64,000 nucleotides of DNA, taken from the NCBI RefSeq assembly GCF_029168315.1, contig NZ_JARGYD010000001.1:682001-746000 (forward strand), written 5' to 3'. This DNA comes from Psychromarinibacter halotolerans. Lineage in GTDB: Bacteria; Pseudomonadota; Alphaproteobacteria; Rhodobacterales; Rhodobacteraceae. Shown here in pieces: positions 1 through 7,744 of this stretch; position 1 is the stretch's first letter; each line of letters opens with the position of its first letter. The notes beneath the pieces are model-generated. The model made no database searches. It was not told the origin of the DNA and saw nothing but the letters and a program-made list of their open reading frames with translations. Made by a program: the position numbers and the translations under genes.

Positions 1-131
1 GGTTCGATCCCGGCCATCCGCAGAAGGCTGTCGTGGACGGGGCGAAGCTGGGCCGACCACGCGTCGTGATAGTAGCCGGACGCGGCATCCCACCCATAGC
101 GCTGGACCCGTGATTGAAGCCGCGCATCCAT
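1..131 (-). CDS. SAM-dependent methyltransferase, N-terminal part only
   Basis: Read leftward from an ATG at 129-131, the frame stays open to the window edge and gives about 43 residues beginning MDARLQSRVQRYGWD and containing a YYHDAW...LRPVHDSLL stretch. This is the usual lead-in of class I SAM-dependent methyltransferases just before the glycine-rich SAM motif, which lies outside the window. The ATG overlaps the TGA of the OsmC-like gene (ATGA), so the two are probably translated together. The substrate cannot be inferred. The family call rests only on the N-terminal pattern. Confidence 0.5.
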   Translation of the reverse strand, partial: MDARLQSRVQRYGWDAASGYYHDAWSAQLRPVHDSLLRMAGIE

Positions 132-649
132 CACGTCTGGACCGCATTGATCGAAACCGCCGTGCTGACCGGCTGCGCATCCCGAAACGCAAGGAACCAC
201 GGGTCGTTGGCAAGCGCCCGGTCGACCATTTCGGAAATCGTATCCGCAGGCTCCGTGCTTGTGATTTCGACCGCGATGCGGGTGTCGGCAGGCACTGGGC
301 TTGCCCCGGCCATCGCCAGCACCCCGCGATTGTCCCAGTCCTGTTCGATGGCGACGCGCACCGCGTCAAGCCGCAGCCCTTCTCGCGCCGCCGTCATCTT
401 GATCCCGATCGCGATACAGCTACAAATCGCGGCGCGCGCGAAATAGCCCGGCGCGGGGCCTTCGTCGCTTCCGCCGATCGCAGTTGGCATATCGATCTTG
501 ATGCGGTGCCCGTCCTGCTCGAACGCGCAACTCAGGCCGTCCTCGACCAAGGCGGCCCCGCGATTGACGACCCGCGCCCGGTCCGGGCACCGCCCGAAGA
601 CCGAAATCGCGCGCAGTTGTGCGTCGCGGGCATGGGTGTTGCGATCCAT
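131..649 (-). CDS. OsmC-family protein (putative peroxide/electrophile-detoxifying peroxiredoxin-like)
   Basis: A 172-residue protein of typical OsmC/Ohr length. A central GYFARAAICSCIAIGIK segment (about residues 69-85) matches the long central helix that carries the reactive cysteine in this family, and the C-terminal half reads as an alternating strand/helix pattern (VRVAIEQDWD...IAVEITSTEP). Family members reduce organic hydroperoxides through a cysteine thiolate. The start at MDRNTHARD was preferred over an upstream ATG at 685 because homologues have short N-termini. It overlaps the downstream methyltransferase start by 3 bases. Assignment to a specific subgroup (OsmC, Ohr or YhfA-like) is not possible from sequence alone. 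Confidence 0.6.
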   Translation of the reverse strand: MDRNTHARDAQLRAISVFGRCPDRARVVNRGAALVEDGLSCAFEQDGHRIKIDMPTAIGGSDEGPAPGYFARAAICSCIAIGIKMTAAREGLRLDAVRVAIEQDWDNRGVLAMAGASPVPADTRIAVEITSTEPADTISEMVDRALANDPWFLAFRDAQPVSTAVSINAVQT

Positions 650-724
650 AGCGTCGTCTCCTTGAGAATGTGCACCTACAGGCATCGGCCGGCCCGCCGG
701 ATCGGCGCACCGACCGGCCCTATA

Positions 725-940
725 TCACCCGGCGGCCATCGCCTTGATGTCGGCGGCACTGGGCGTGTTGCCCCCGATACCCCACTGACCGCTGCGCACT
801 TCCTTGACCCGCACCCATGTCACGCCGCGCATGGCCTCTCCTTCGACCTCGACCATCGCGTTGGTCACTTTCTCGATCATCTGCGCCTTCTGATCCTCGT
901 CGAAAACGCCTTCGATCACTTCGATATCCACCAATGGCAT
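725..940 (-). CDS. 4-oxalocrotonate tautomerase-family protein
   Basis: A 71-residue protein beginning MPLVDIEVIEGVF. The proline after the initiator Met is the N-terminal catalytic base of the tautomerase superfamily, and the length, the KAQMIEKVTNAM helix and the late VRSGQWGIGG segment all fit small 4-OT-type subunits. These enzymes interconvert enol and keto forms of 2-oxoacids or related electrophiles as oligomers. A longer reading from 1099 would bury the catalytic proline, so the short start is chosen. The gene points away from an HxlR regulator across a 151-base gap, an arrangement often seen for HxlR-controlled electrophile-response genes. Confidence 0.75.
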   Translation of the reverse strand: MPLVDIEVIEGVFDEDQKAQMIEKVTNAMVEVEGEAMRGVTWVRVKEVRSGQWGIGGNTPSAADIKAMAAG

Positions 941-1032
941 GTCGCACCTCCGTTGCGTTTGTGTCTGGTCCAACAAGGCTCGCACCATCGGCGCATCCCG
1001 GGCCAGTTCTGCAAATGCAGCAAACCCACTAC

Positions 1033-1044
1033 ACTTTCTGAAGT
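1033..1044. promoter_or_regulatory. Candidate HxlR operator (ACTT-N4-AAGT)
   Basis: The gap between the divergent tautomerase and HxlR genes contains ACTTTCTGAAGT, an inverted repeat with 4-base arms, flanked by CTAC and AG so that a looser CTAC...GTAG symmetry is also present. HxlR/DUF24 regulators usually bind short AT-containing palindromes in front of their divergent targets. This is a positional guess with short arms. Confidence 0.3.
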
Positions 1045-1091
1045 AGACGCATGCGGGTCCGGGATGCTTTGCTGCGGGCGGAGGTGCCGTC

Positions 1092-1808
1092 ATGTCCAAC
1101 TCGCTCTATCCCAAGTTCTGCCCGGTCGCGATGGCGGCCAGCCTGCTAGAGCCACGCTGGACCATGCTGCTGCTGTGCGAGCTTTGGTCCGGCTCGACCC
1201 GCTTCAACGAAATCCAGCGCGGCGTGCCCGGGATGTCACCCGGACTGCTGTCGAAACGCCTTAAGGAAATGGAGGCGACCGGCCTTGTCATGCGGCGCAG
1301 GGATGGCGGCGGCCATGCCGAGTACCTGACGACCCCGCTCGCGGACGAGCTAGAGCCGCTGATCCGGGGTCTTGGGGAATGGGCGCATCGCAACATCGAC
1401 TGCGAGGTGTCGCTTCAGGCCTTGGACGCCCGCGTGCTGATGTGGAACATCCGCCGAAAGATCGACCGGCTGCATCTGCCGAAGCCGAAATGCGTGATCC
1501 AGTTCATCCTGAACGACGCGCCGAATGACACGGCGAACTATTGGCTTGTGTCCAAACCCGGCGAAGAAACGGACCTGTGCTACACCGACCCGAAGTTCGA
1601 CGTCGATCTGTTCGTGGTCTGTGAGCTTCGCGCGCTGACGTCCGCGTGGATGGGGCATACAAGCTTCGAAACGGAAATCGACAGCGGGCGCATCTCTCTG
1701 ACGGGTCACGACCTGATGGAACGGACCCTGACCAAGTGGCTGATGCGAAGCAGTTTCGCCGAGATCGCCAAAGGCCCGGCGGAAGAGGCACGCCGCGTTG
1801 CCGGTTAG
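1092..1808 (+). CDS. HxlR-family transcriptional regulator with SCP2-like C-terminal domain
   Basis: Residues about 8-100 form an HxlR/DUF24 winged helix: LEPRWTMLLLCELWSGSTRF, then GMSPGLLSKRLKEMEATGLV and a LTPLADEL-type ending. The remaining 120 residues (ANYWLVSKPGEETDLCYTD...SLTGHDLMERTLTKWL) resemble the SCP2-like sterol/lipid-binding extension found in a subset of 220-240-residue HxlR proteins, which may bind the effector. A good GGAGG site lies before the ATG. It is divergent from the tautomerase/OsmC/methyltransferase genes, which are the obvious regulatory targets. The effector is unknown; a cysteine near the N-terminus (FCPVAMAAS) is in the position often used for redox or electrophile sensing. 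Confidence 0.8.
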   Translation: MSNSLYPKFCPVAMAASLLEPRWTMLLLCELWSGSTRFNEIQRGVPGMSPGLLSKRLKEMEATGLVMRRRDGGGHAEYLTTPLADELEPLIRGLGEWAHRNIDCEVSLQALDARVLMWNIRRKIDRLHLPKPKCVIQFILNDAPNDTANYWLVSKPGEETDLCYTDPKFDVDLFVVCELRALTSAWMGHTSFETEIDSGRISLTGHDLMERTLTKWLMRSSFAEIAKGPAEEARRVAG

Positions 1809-1886
1809 ACCTCGCTAAACCACGGGCCCGATCAATCCGCACGATCCGGGTCGCGGCAGCGTCCGTCGCTTCGCTAGACGGATGCC

Positions 1887-2807
1887 ATGACACAGAAATC
1901 CCTATCGCCCCGCGCGTGGGCCGAACTTGCCTGCCTTGCCCTGATCTGGGGCGGGATCTTCCTGTCGGTGCGCATCGCGCTGGACGAGCTTGGGGTCGCC
2001 ACCGTGGTGGCGCATCGCGTGGTCTGGGCCGCGCTGATCCTGTGGGGGATCGTGCTGCTGCGCGGGCTTCCGGTGCCCAAGGACGCCCGGACTTGGGGTG
2101 CCTTCCTTGTCATGGGCCTTTTGAACAACGCGCTGCCCTATGCGCTGATGGCTTGGGGGCAACTGCATATCGAAAGCGGGCTAACCTCGATCCTGAATGC
2201 CGCGACGGCGCTGTTCGGCGTGGCCGTCGCCGCCATAGCCTTTCGGGACGAGCGCCTGACCGCCCGGCGGCTGACCGGAGTCACGGTGGGGTTCGCCGGT
2301 GTGGTGCTGGCCATCGGCCCCGAGGCGCTGCTTCGGTTCGACCTGCGTTCGCTGGGACAGGTCGCGGTGCTGGGCGGCGCGTTTTCCTATGCGCTGGCGG
2401 GGGCGTGGGGACGACGGATGCTGTCGCACCTGCCGCCCCTGACCGCCGCCGCCGGGATGCTGACCGGGGCCGCCGCCCTTGCCCTGCCCGCCGCCCTGTG
2501 GCTGGACGGGCTGCCAACCGGCCTTGCGGCCCCGGCGACGCTGGCCGCACTGGCCTATGCGGCGGTGATCGGCACGGCGGTCGCCTACCTTCTGTACTTC
2601 CGCGTGTTGAAAATGGCGGGCAGCGGCAACCTACTGCTGACGACGTTGCTGATCCCGCCCGTCGCGATCCTTCTGGGCGCGTGGGTGCTGGACGAAACCC
2701 TGCCGCCGCGCGCCCTTGCGGGCTTCGCAATCCTCGCCCTTGGACTGGCCATCCTCGACGGCCGGATGTGGCGCATGGCGCGAAGGCCGCACCCCCCAAG
2801 ACCGTGA
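1887..2807 (+). CDS. DMT/EamA-family transporter
   Basis: A 306-residue very hydrophobic protein with about ten membrane helices arranged as two EamA repeats: ACLALIWGGIFLSVRIAL opens the first, and LGGAFSYALAGAWGRRML begins the second. Drug/metabolite transporter proteins of this type export amino acids, other small metabolites or drugs, and the substrate cannot be read from sequence. The ribosome-binding site is weak. It lies 78 bases after the HxlR gene on the same strand and could be cotranscribed with it. The coding frame ends in a basic tail (MARRPHPPRP). Confidence 0.8.
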   Translation: MTQKSLSPRAWAELACLALIWGGIFLSVRIALDELGVATVVAHRVVWAALILWGIVLLRGLPVPKDARTWGAFLVMGLLNNALPYALMAWGQLHIESGLTSILNAATALFGVAVAAIAFRDERLTARRLTGVTVGFAGVVLAIGPEALLRFDLRSLGQVAVLGGAFSYALAGAWGRRMLSHLPPLTAAAGMLTGAAALALPAALWLDGLPTGLAAPATLAALAYAAVIGTAVAYLLYFRVLKMAGSGNLLLTTLLIPPVAILLGAWVLDETLPPRALAGFAILALGLAILDGRMWRMARRPHPPRP

Positions 2808-2858
2808 CCCGCCCCAGCTTGACCACCGCCCGATCTCTGGTAATCACCGTTGCAGGTC

Positions 2859-2935
2859 GGGCCTGTAGCTCAATTGGTTAGAGCAGAGCGCTCATAACGC
2901 TTTGGTTGGGGGTTCAAGTCCCTCCGGGCCTACCA
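2859..2935 (+). tRNA. tRNA with CAT anticodon, probably tRNA-Ile2 (k2CAU)
   Basis: A 77-base cloverleaf with encoded CCA: acceptor GGGCCTG pairing with CGGGCCT, D-arm GCTC...GAGC, anticodon arm GAGCG-CTCATAA-CGCTT and T-arm GGGGG-TTCAAGT-CCCTC. The anticodon CAT is shared by Met and lysidine-modified Ile2 tRNAs. The GCTTTGGTT variable region looks more like Ile2, and the first base pair excludes initiator tRNA features, but elongator Met is not ruled out. Its last 18 bases recur 140 bases downstream. Confidence 0.85.
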
Positions 2936-3057
2936 TAAGTCTTTGTTTGCAAGGCTTTATGGGGCGGTTAGCCCGGCGCTATCGCTCCTTGTGCTGGGTA
3001 GCCGTGTGCTGGGCGGCTAACCTTGGGACAAGTCTTTGAAAACGCTCACTTGAGGTG

Positions 3058-3075
3058 GTCCCTCCGGGCCTACCA
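3058..3075 (+). repeat. Direct repeat of the tRNA 3' end (att-like)
   Basis: GTCCCTCCGGGCCTACCA is an exact copy of the last 18 bases of the CAT tRNA (2918-2935). The 122 bases in between contain an imperfect inverted repeat (GGTTAGCCC near 2965 and GGGCGGCTAACC near 3013) and no gene. A perfect copy of T-arm plus acceptor plus CCA is the signature left by integration of an element at a tRNA 3' end, or by a partial tRNA duplication. No integrase is nearby. Confidence 0.7.
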
Positions 3076-3097
3076 AACCACCTTCATGCAAGCCCGT

Positions 3098-4516
3098 TCA
3101 GACGGCCTCGCGCCAGAACAGCGGCGTGAGAAGCATGAAGACGGTGATCATTTCCAGCCGTCCTAGGAACATGCCCACCGACAGCACCGCCTTCACCGGG
3201 TCGCTGAGGCTGGCGAAGTTGCCTGCGGGGCCGATCAGCAGGCCGACGCCGGGGCCGACGTTGGCAAGGGCCGTCAGGGCGCCGCTGGTGGCGGTGGCAA
3301 GGTCCAGTCCGAGATACGCGAGCACCAGCGACAGCGCGCCAAAGGTCACCGCGTAGAACATGAAAAAGGCCACGACCGAGCCGATCACACGCTCGTCCAC
3401 CCGCCGGCCTTCGTACCGGACGAAGGCGACCGTGTGGGGAAAGTGGATGCGGCGGATCAGGACCAGCACCGACCGGCCGACAAGGATCCAGCGCATCGCC
3501 TTCGCGCCGCCCGCGGTCGAGCCGGTGCAGCCGCCCACCGCCGTCAGCAGGAAAAACGCCACGACCGCCACCGGGCCCCACGCGGTATAGTCGGTGGTGG
3601 CGAAGCCGGTGGTGGTGACCACCGACACCACGTTGAACGCCACCAGCCGCAGCGCCACCCACGGCGGGATGTGATCGGCGGTCGACACCCACAGCGCCAG
3701 CGGCAGGATCACCACCGTCAGGCTGACGATCATCAGCCGCACCTGCTGGCTTCGGATCGTGCCGCGATGGACCAGCCGGATGTACCACGCGAAGGGCAGC
3801 GCCCCCATCAGCATGAACAGCGTCGCCGACCATTGCAGGAACCCGCTGTCGAAATGGCCGAACGACGCGTCATAGCCGGAATACCCCCCGGTCGACAGCG
3901 TGGTCATCGCGTGCGTGACCGCGTCGAACACGCCCATCCCGCCCAGAAGGTAGACCCCGGCGCAGACCGCCATCAGCACCAGATAGGTCGTCAGGGTCGC
4001 CGTCGCGAACAGCGTCGCGTTGCGAAGTTCGCGGTCGCCCTTTTCCGAGCTTTCGGTGCGGAACAGTTCCATCCCGCCGACCCGCAGGATCGGCAGGATC
4101 GCGATGGCCGTGACGATGAAGCCGATGCCGCCCACCGCTTGCAACATCGCGCGCCACAGGATGATGCCGCGCGGGGTGGTGTCGAGACCGGACATGACGG
4201 TCGATCCGGTGGTGGTAATGCCGGACATCGACTCGAAGAACGCGTCGACGCCGGTCATCTGCCAGAAATACAGCGGCAGCGCGCCGGCCACGGCGGCCGT
4301 GATCCAGACGGTCGAGGTGACGACGAAGGCATGGACCCGGCGCAGGCCAGAGATGCGGTTCCACGCCGCAAGGCACAGCCCCGCGCCGACGAACCCCGCC
4401 AGCGTGGCGCCTTCGACGAAGACGGGCCCGGTGGCGTTGAACAGCACCCCGTCCACCAGCATGAGGGCGGCGAAGAACAACAGCACCAGCCCGTTGACGA
4501 AAATGACGAAACCCAT
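3098..4516 (-). CDS. trkH: TrkH-family potassium uptake protein
   Basis: A 472-residue integral membrane protein of the Trk/Ktr/HKT type. It shows the four pore-loop signatures of the family: SGITTTGSTV (about residue 98), TTLSTGGYSG (about 208), SVVTTTGFATTDY (about 300) and TALANVGPGVG (near the C-terminus), plus GGCTGSTAGGAKAMR in the penultimate repeat. TrkH forms the K+-translocating subunit, usually working with the peripheral NAD-binding protein TrkA, which is not in this window. The length is normal. It is transcribed toward the tRNA region. Confidence 0.93.
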   Translation of the reverse strand: MGFVIFVNGLVLLFFAALMLVDGVLFNATGPVFVEGATLAGFVGAGLCLAAWNRISGLRRVHAFVVTSTVWITAAVAGALPLYFWQMTGVDAFFESMSGITTTGSTVMSGLDTTPRGIILWRAMLQAVGGIGFIVTAIAILPILRVGGMELFRTESSEKGDRELRNATLFATATLTTYLVLMAVCAGVYLLGGMGVFDAVTHAMTTLSTGGYSGYDASFGHFDSGFLQWSATLFMLMGALPFAWYIRLVHRGTIRSQQVRLMIVSLTVVILPLALWVSTADHIPPWVALRLVAFNVVSVVTTTGFATTDYTAWGPVAVVAFFLLTAVGGCTGSTAGGAKAMRWILVGRSVLVLIRRIHFPHTVAFVRYEGRRVDERVIGSVVAFFMFYAVTFGALSLVLAYLGLDLATATSGALTALANVGPGVGLLIGPAGNFASLSDPVKAVLSVGMFLGRLEMITVFMLLTPLFWREAV

Positions 4517-4609
4517 CCGGTCAGACGTCCAGGATACATCCCAATACGGCGCGACTCGGCGCCATGTCCGCCTCGGTATCCCGCAAACGCCGCGCCGGTG
4601 AAAGAGGGA

Positions 4610-5326
4610 TCAGCGCGCGCCTGCCCCGTGCACGCGGCGCAGTTCCGGCAGGGCCAGCGCCAGCAGTACCACCGCCACAAGAACGAACACCCACGGTCCG
4701 ATCCGTTCATAGCCCAGCACCCCGGCCACGCCGCCGCCGAAGAACGCGGCCAAGGTGGCGGCGTGCAGCTTCAGCCGGGACCGCATCGCCGTGGCGCGCG
4801 CACCCTGCGCGTTGCCGCGTCTCAGCACGGCAGCCAGTTCGATCCCCAGATCCGTGGCGATGCCCGAAACATGGCTGGTGCGCACCCGCCCGTCCGAGAT
4901 TCGGGTCGTCGCGGCGTTCTGCACTCCCATCAGAAAGCTTAGCCCCACCATCATCACCCGGCCCCCGACCGCGATCGGGAACGCAAGGTCGAGTGCGGCA
5001 AGGATCAGTAGCAGCACCGCCTCTGCCACGATGCTCAGGGCATAGACCCCGTGGATGCGCCGCGCCCGGCCCGCGTCGATCAACAGCGCCGACACCGCCG
5101 CGCCCGCGACGAAGGCGGCCAGCAGCGACAGGAACCACAGGGCCGACAGCCAGCGCCCCAGCGCCAGCATGTCGGACGCAGTGGACACGTTGCCCGTCAT
5201 GTTGGCCGAGAAATAGCCAAGCGCCCGGAAGCCCGCCGCGTTCACAGCACCGGCCACCAAAGACAGCCAGATGGCCAGCCGCAGGTCGATGGCCACGTTG
5301 CGATTCTTTCCGACGTGGATCAGCAT
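4610..5326 (-). CDS. YoaK/DUF1275-family membrane protein
   Basis: 238 residues with about six membrane helices. The opening SLVAGAVNAAGFRALGYFSANMTGNVS is the defining motif of the DUF1275/YoaK family (AG.xD/N..gf..lg.F.a.mTGN), and FLMGVQNAATTRISDGRVRTSHVSG is the second conserved block. The function of the family is not established. It lies 93 bases upstream of trkH on the same strand. About 250 bases separate it from the divergent ABC operon; that gap is AT-richer than its surroundings and probably holds the promoters of both. Confidence 0.85.
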   Translation of the reverse strand: MLIHVGKNRNVAIDLRLAIWLSLVAGAVNAAGFRALGYFSANMTGNVSTASDMLALGRWLSALWFLSLLAAFVAGAAVSALLIDAGRARRIHGVYALSIVAEAVLLLILAALDLAFPIAVGGRVMMVGLSFLMGVQNAATTRISDGRVRTSHVSGIATDLGIELAAVLRRGNAQGARATAMRSRLKLHAATLAAFFGGGVAGVLGYERIGPWVFVLVAVVLLALALPELRRVHGAGAR

Positions 5327-5578
5327 TCCGCACGCGCTCCCGGCCGGATTTCATGTGGCCGGATGGCCCGGCGGGGCGCATGGCCGCAGGAACCGACACT
5401 GGTTTCCGCCGGACGCACAGTTTTCAGGCAGGCCCGCGCGGTCAAAGCGTATTCATTCGGATGATCCGGTTTTCCGAACATTATCAGAAGTCTCTGTGGA
5501 TAAGTTGTCAGTTGTCACACGCGGGAAACAAAGCCTAGTCTTCATTCGCATACCAAAAAACGATCAACGGGGAATACA

Positions 5579-7618
5579 ATGAAACAGGGACTTTTAAGCG
5601 CGGGCGCATTGCTGCTGCTGACGACGTCGGCATGGGCGTCCTGCCCGGCGGTGACGCAAGCCGACATGATGGGCGTGGCCGCGGGTGCGTTTCCGCAGCA
5701 ATTCGATCTGGCCGAGTTCGAGGAAGCCGCCGGATGCGAGATGGAATTTTCAGCGAACCCGGACATGGAGACGCTGAACGGCGAGATCCAGGGCAACCCC
5801 GAGCTGCCGCCGCTGGCCGAACGCCTGCCGGCCGAGCCGCTGGTCGTGGTGCCCTATGACGCCGTCGGCAGCTACGGCGGCACGCTGCACGCCCTGTCCA
5901 ACGCGACCGAAGCCGGCACGTCGGACTTTCTGTCGACGCGCCACGTCAACCTGGTGCGGTATTCCGACGACCTGAACACCATCGTCCCCAACGTCGCCAA
6001 GTCGTGGTCGTGGAACGATGACTTCACCGAGCTGACATTCACCCTGCGCGAAGGCCACAAGTGGTCCGACGGCGCGCCCTTCACCTCGGCGGACGTGAAG
6101 TTCTGGTACGACAACATCTCGCTGGATTCGAAGGTGATCGAGCAGCCCAAGGATTATGTCCTCGTCGCGGGCGAACCGATGACGGTCGAGACGCCGGACG
6201 ATGTCACCGTCGTGTTCAAGCTGCCCTCGCCCAAGCCGGGTCTGCTGGCGCACTTCGCCACCAGCTTCGCGCAGGGCTTCCTGCCGATGCATTTCCTTGG
6301 CCAGTACCACCCCGACATCAACCCGGACGCCGATACGCTGGCGCAGGAATGCGGGTTCGAGACCGGGCTGGAAGTGATCACCGCCTACTTCGGCAACTCG
6401 GACTGGACGGACACGCCCACGCCGATGCTGAACAACCCCGACAAGCTGACCTGCCTCGACAAGGCGACCTACCCTACGCTGGAAAGCCACATCTACACCA
6501 GCGACACCACCGAGGGCCGGACGCTGGTCGCCAACCCGTACTTCTTCATGGTCGACACCACCGGCCAGCAGCTTCCGTACATCAGCCGTCAGGACGAGCT
6601 GTACGCGAACGACAACGAGGTGCGGATCCTGAAGCTGGTCAACGGCGAAGCCGACTACAAGTCACAGTCGCTGACGCTGGGCTCTGCCCCGCTGCTGCTG
6701 GATAGCGCCGAAGCCGGCGACTACACGATCCAGCTGAAACCGACCATCGCGATGCCCGCCTTCTCGTTCAACGTCACCAGCGACGACGAGGCCAAGCGCG
6801 ACCTGTTCGGCAACCTGAAGTTCCGCGAGGCGATGTCCGTCGCCATCAACCGCGACGAACTGAACGAGGTCGCGTTCTTCGGACAGGGCGAAGCGAAGCA
6901 GTACATCGGCTTCTCGCCGACCCCTGAATGGGTCGATCCGGAACTGACGTCCTACATGGCGCAGTACGATCCCGAGATGGCGATGTCGCTGCTGGACGAG
7001 ATCGGCATGGTCGACACCGACGGTGACGGTTTCCGCGAGCTGCCCGATGGGTCTGCCTTCGTGCTGAACATGCAGTTCGCCACGCAAGGCATCGGCGGCG
7101 AAGTCGTCGAACTGGTCGCCCAGAACTGGGCCGATGTCGGCGTGCAGACGACCGTCAAAGAAGTCACCCCGGACGAATACCGGTCCGCCCAGTCGTCCAA
7201 CGCGCTGGACGTCGGCATGTGGGAAAAAGGCCAGCCGGTCGCCATCGTGCTGGGCAACAACGAACTGTGGGTGCCGCCGTTCGAGAACTACTTCGGTCAC
7301 CGCGTCGGTATGCTGTGGGCAGAATGGGTCGACACCGACGGCGCTTCGGGCGTTGAACCGCCGGAGTACGTGAAATCGCTGATGGCCGACATCGCCGCCT
7401 TCCAAGGCGCCGAACCGGGATCGGACGAACAGGCCGAGATCGGGGCCCGTATGGCGGACACGATGACCAAGAACCTGCTGTTCATCGGCACGGTGCAGGC
7501 GCCGAACGTGATCTATCACCGCAACGCGCTGAAAAACGTCACCGAGTTCAAGACCCAGTCCTACGAATACTACCGGACCTTCCCGTACCTGCCCGCCCAG
7601 TGGTGGCTGGACGAGTGA
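5579..7618 (+). CDS. ABC transporter substrate-binding protein, family 5 (peptide/opine type)
   Basis: 679 residues. A signal peptide (MKQGLLSAGALLLLTTSAWA, cleavage after AWA) sends it to the periplasm. SBP_bac_5 features include NVAKSWSWNDDFTELTFTLREGHKWSDGAPFTSADVKFWYDNI (about residues 136-180), a FREAMSVAINRDELN block and a DTDGDGFRELPDGS segment. The protein carries a roughly 70-residue extra region before the usual domain start and is longer than DppA/OppA (about 530-540). Members bind oligopeptides, opines, nickel chelates or sugars, so the ligand is open. A GGGGAA ribosome site precedes the ATG. It is first in a five-gene operon. Confidence 0.88.
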   Translation: MKQGLLSAGALLLLTTSAWASCPAVTQADMMGVAAGAFPQQFDLAEFEEAAGCEMEFSANPDMETLNGEIQGNPELPPLAERLPAEPLVVVPYDAVGSYGGTLHALSNATEAGTSDFLSTRHVNLVRYSDDLNTIVPNVAKSWSWNDDFTELTFTLREGHKWSDGAPFTSADVKFWYDNISLDSKVIEQPKDYVLVAGEPMTVETPDDVTVVFKLPSPKPGLLAHFATSFAQGFLPMHFLGQYHPDINPDADTLAQECGFETGLEVITAYFGNSDWTDTPTPMLNNPDKLTCLDKATYPTLESHIYTSDTTEGRTLVANPYFFMVDTTGQQLPYISRQDELYANDNEVRILKLVNGEADYKSQSLTLGSAPLLLDSAEAGDYTIQLKPTIAMPAFSFNVTSDDEAKRDLFGNLKFREAMSVAINRDELNEVAFFGQGEAKQYIGFSPTPEWVDPELTSYMAQYDPEMAMSLLDEIGMVDTDGDGFRELPDGSAFVLNMQFATQGIGGEVVELVAQNWADVGVQTTVKEVTPDEYRSAQSSNALDVGMWEKGQPVAIVLGNNELWVPPFENYFGHRVGMLWAEWVDTDGASGVEPPEYVKSLMADIAAFQGAEPGSDEQAEIGARMADTMTKNLLFIGTVQAPNVIYHRNALKNVTEFKTQSYEYYRTFPYLPAQWWLDE

Positions 7619-7620
7619 TC

Positions 7621-7685
7621 GGGTGTGATGCAATCCGCATCACCTGAGTGAAAAAGGGGCGCCGGGCAGCGAGAGTTGTCCGGCG
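7621..7685 (+). promoter_or_regulatory. Two stem-loops between binding-protein and permease genes
   Basis: Right after the stop codon lies an imperfect hairpin (GGTGTGATGC...GCATCACC, 7622-7642), followed by CGCCGGGCA-loop-TGTCCGGCG (7660-7685). There is no long T-run. Hairpins in this position commonly protect the binding-protein mRNA 3' end or partly attenuate the permease genes so that the binding protein is made in excess. Confidence 0.5.
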
Positions 7686-7744
7686 TCTTCTTGACCGGCC
7701 GAACGATTCCCGGGTTGGATCGTCGGAAAACACGACGGGGACGG

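Noticed and set aside
1..15. GGTTCGATCCCGG at the window start looks like a tRNA T-arm
   Set aside because: It lies inside the methyltransferase frame and no cloverleaf or CCA follows, so it is a chance match.
3434..4942. A 502-codon frame antisense to trkH
   Set aside because: It is dominated by His, Arg, Gln and Asp runs and has no ribosome site or motif, while trkH is clear on the opposite strand.
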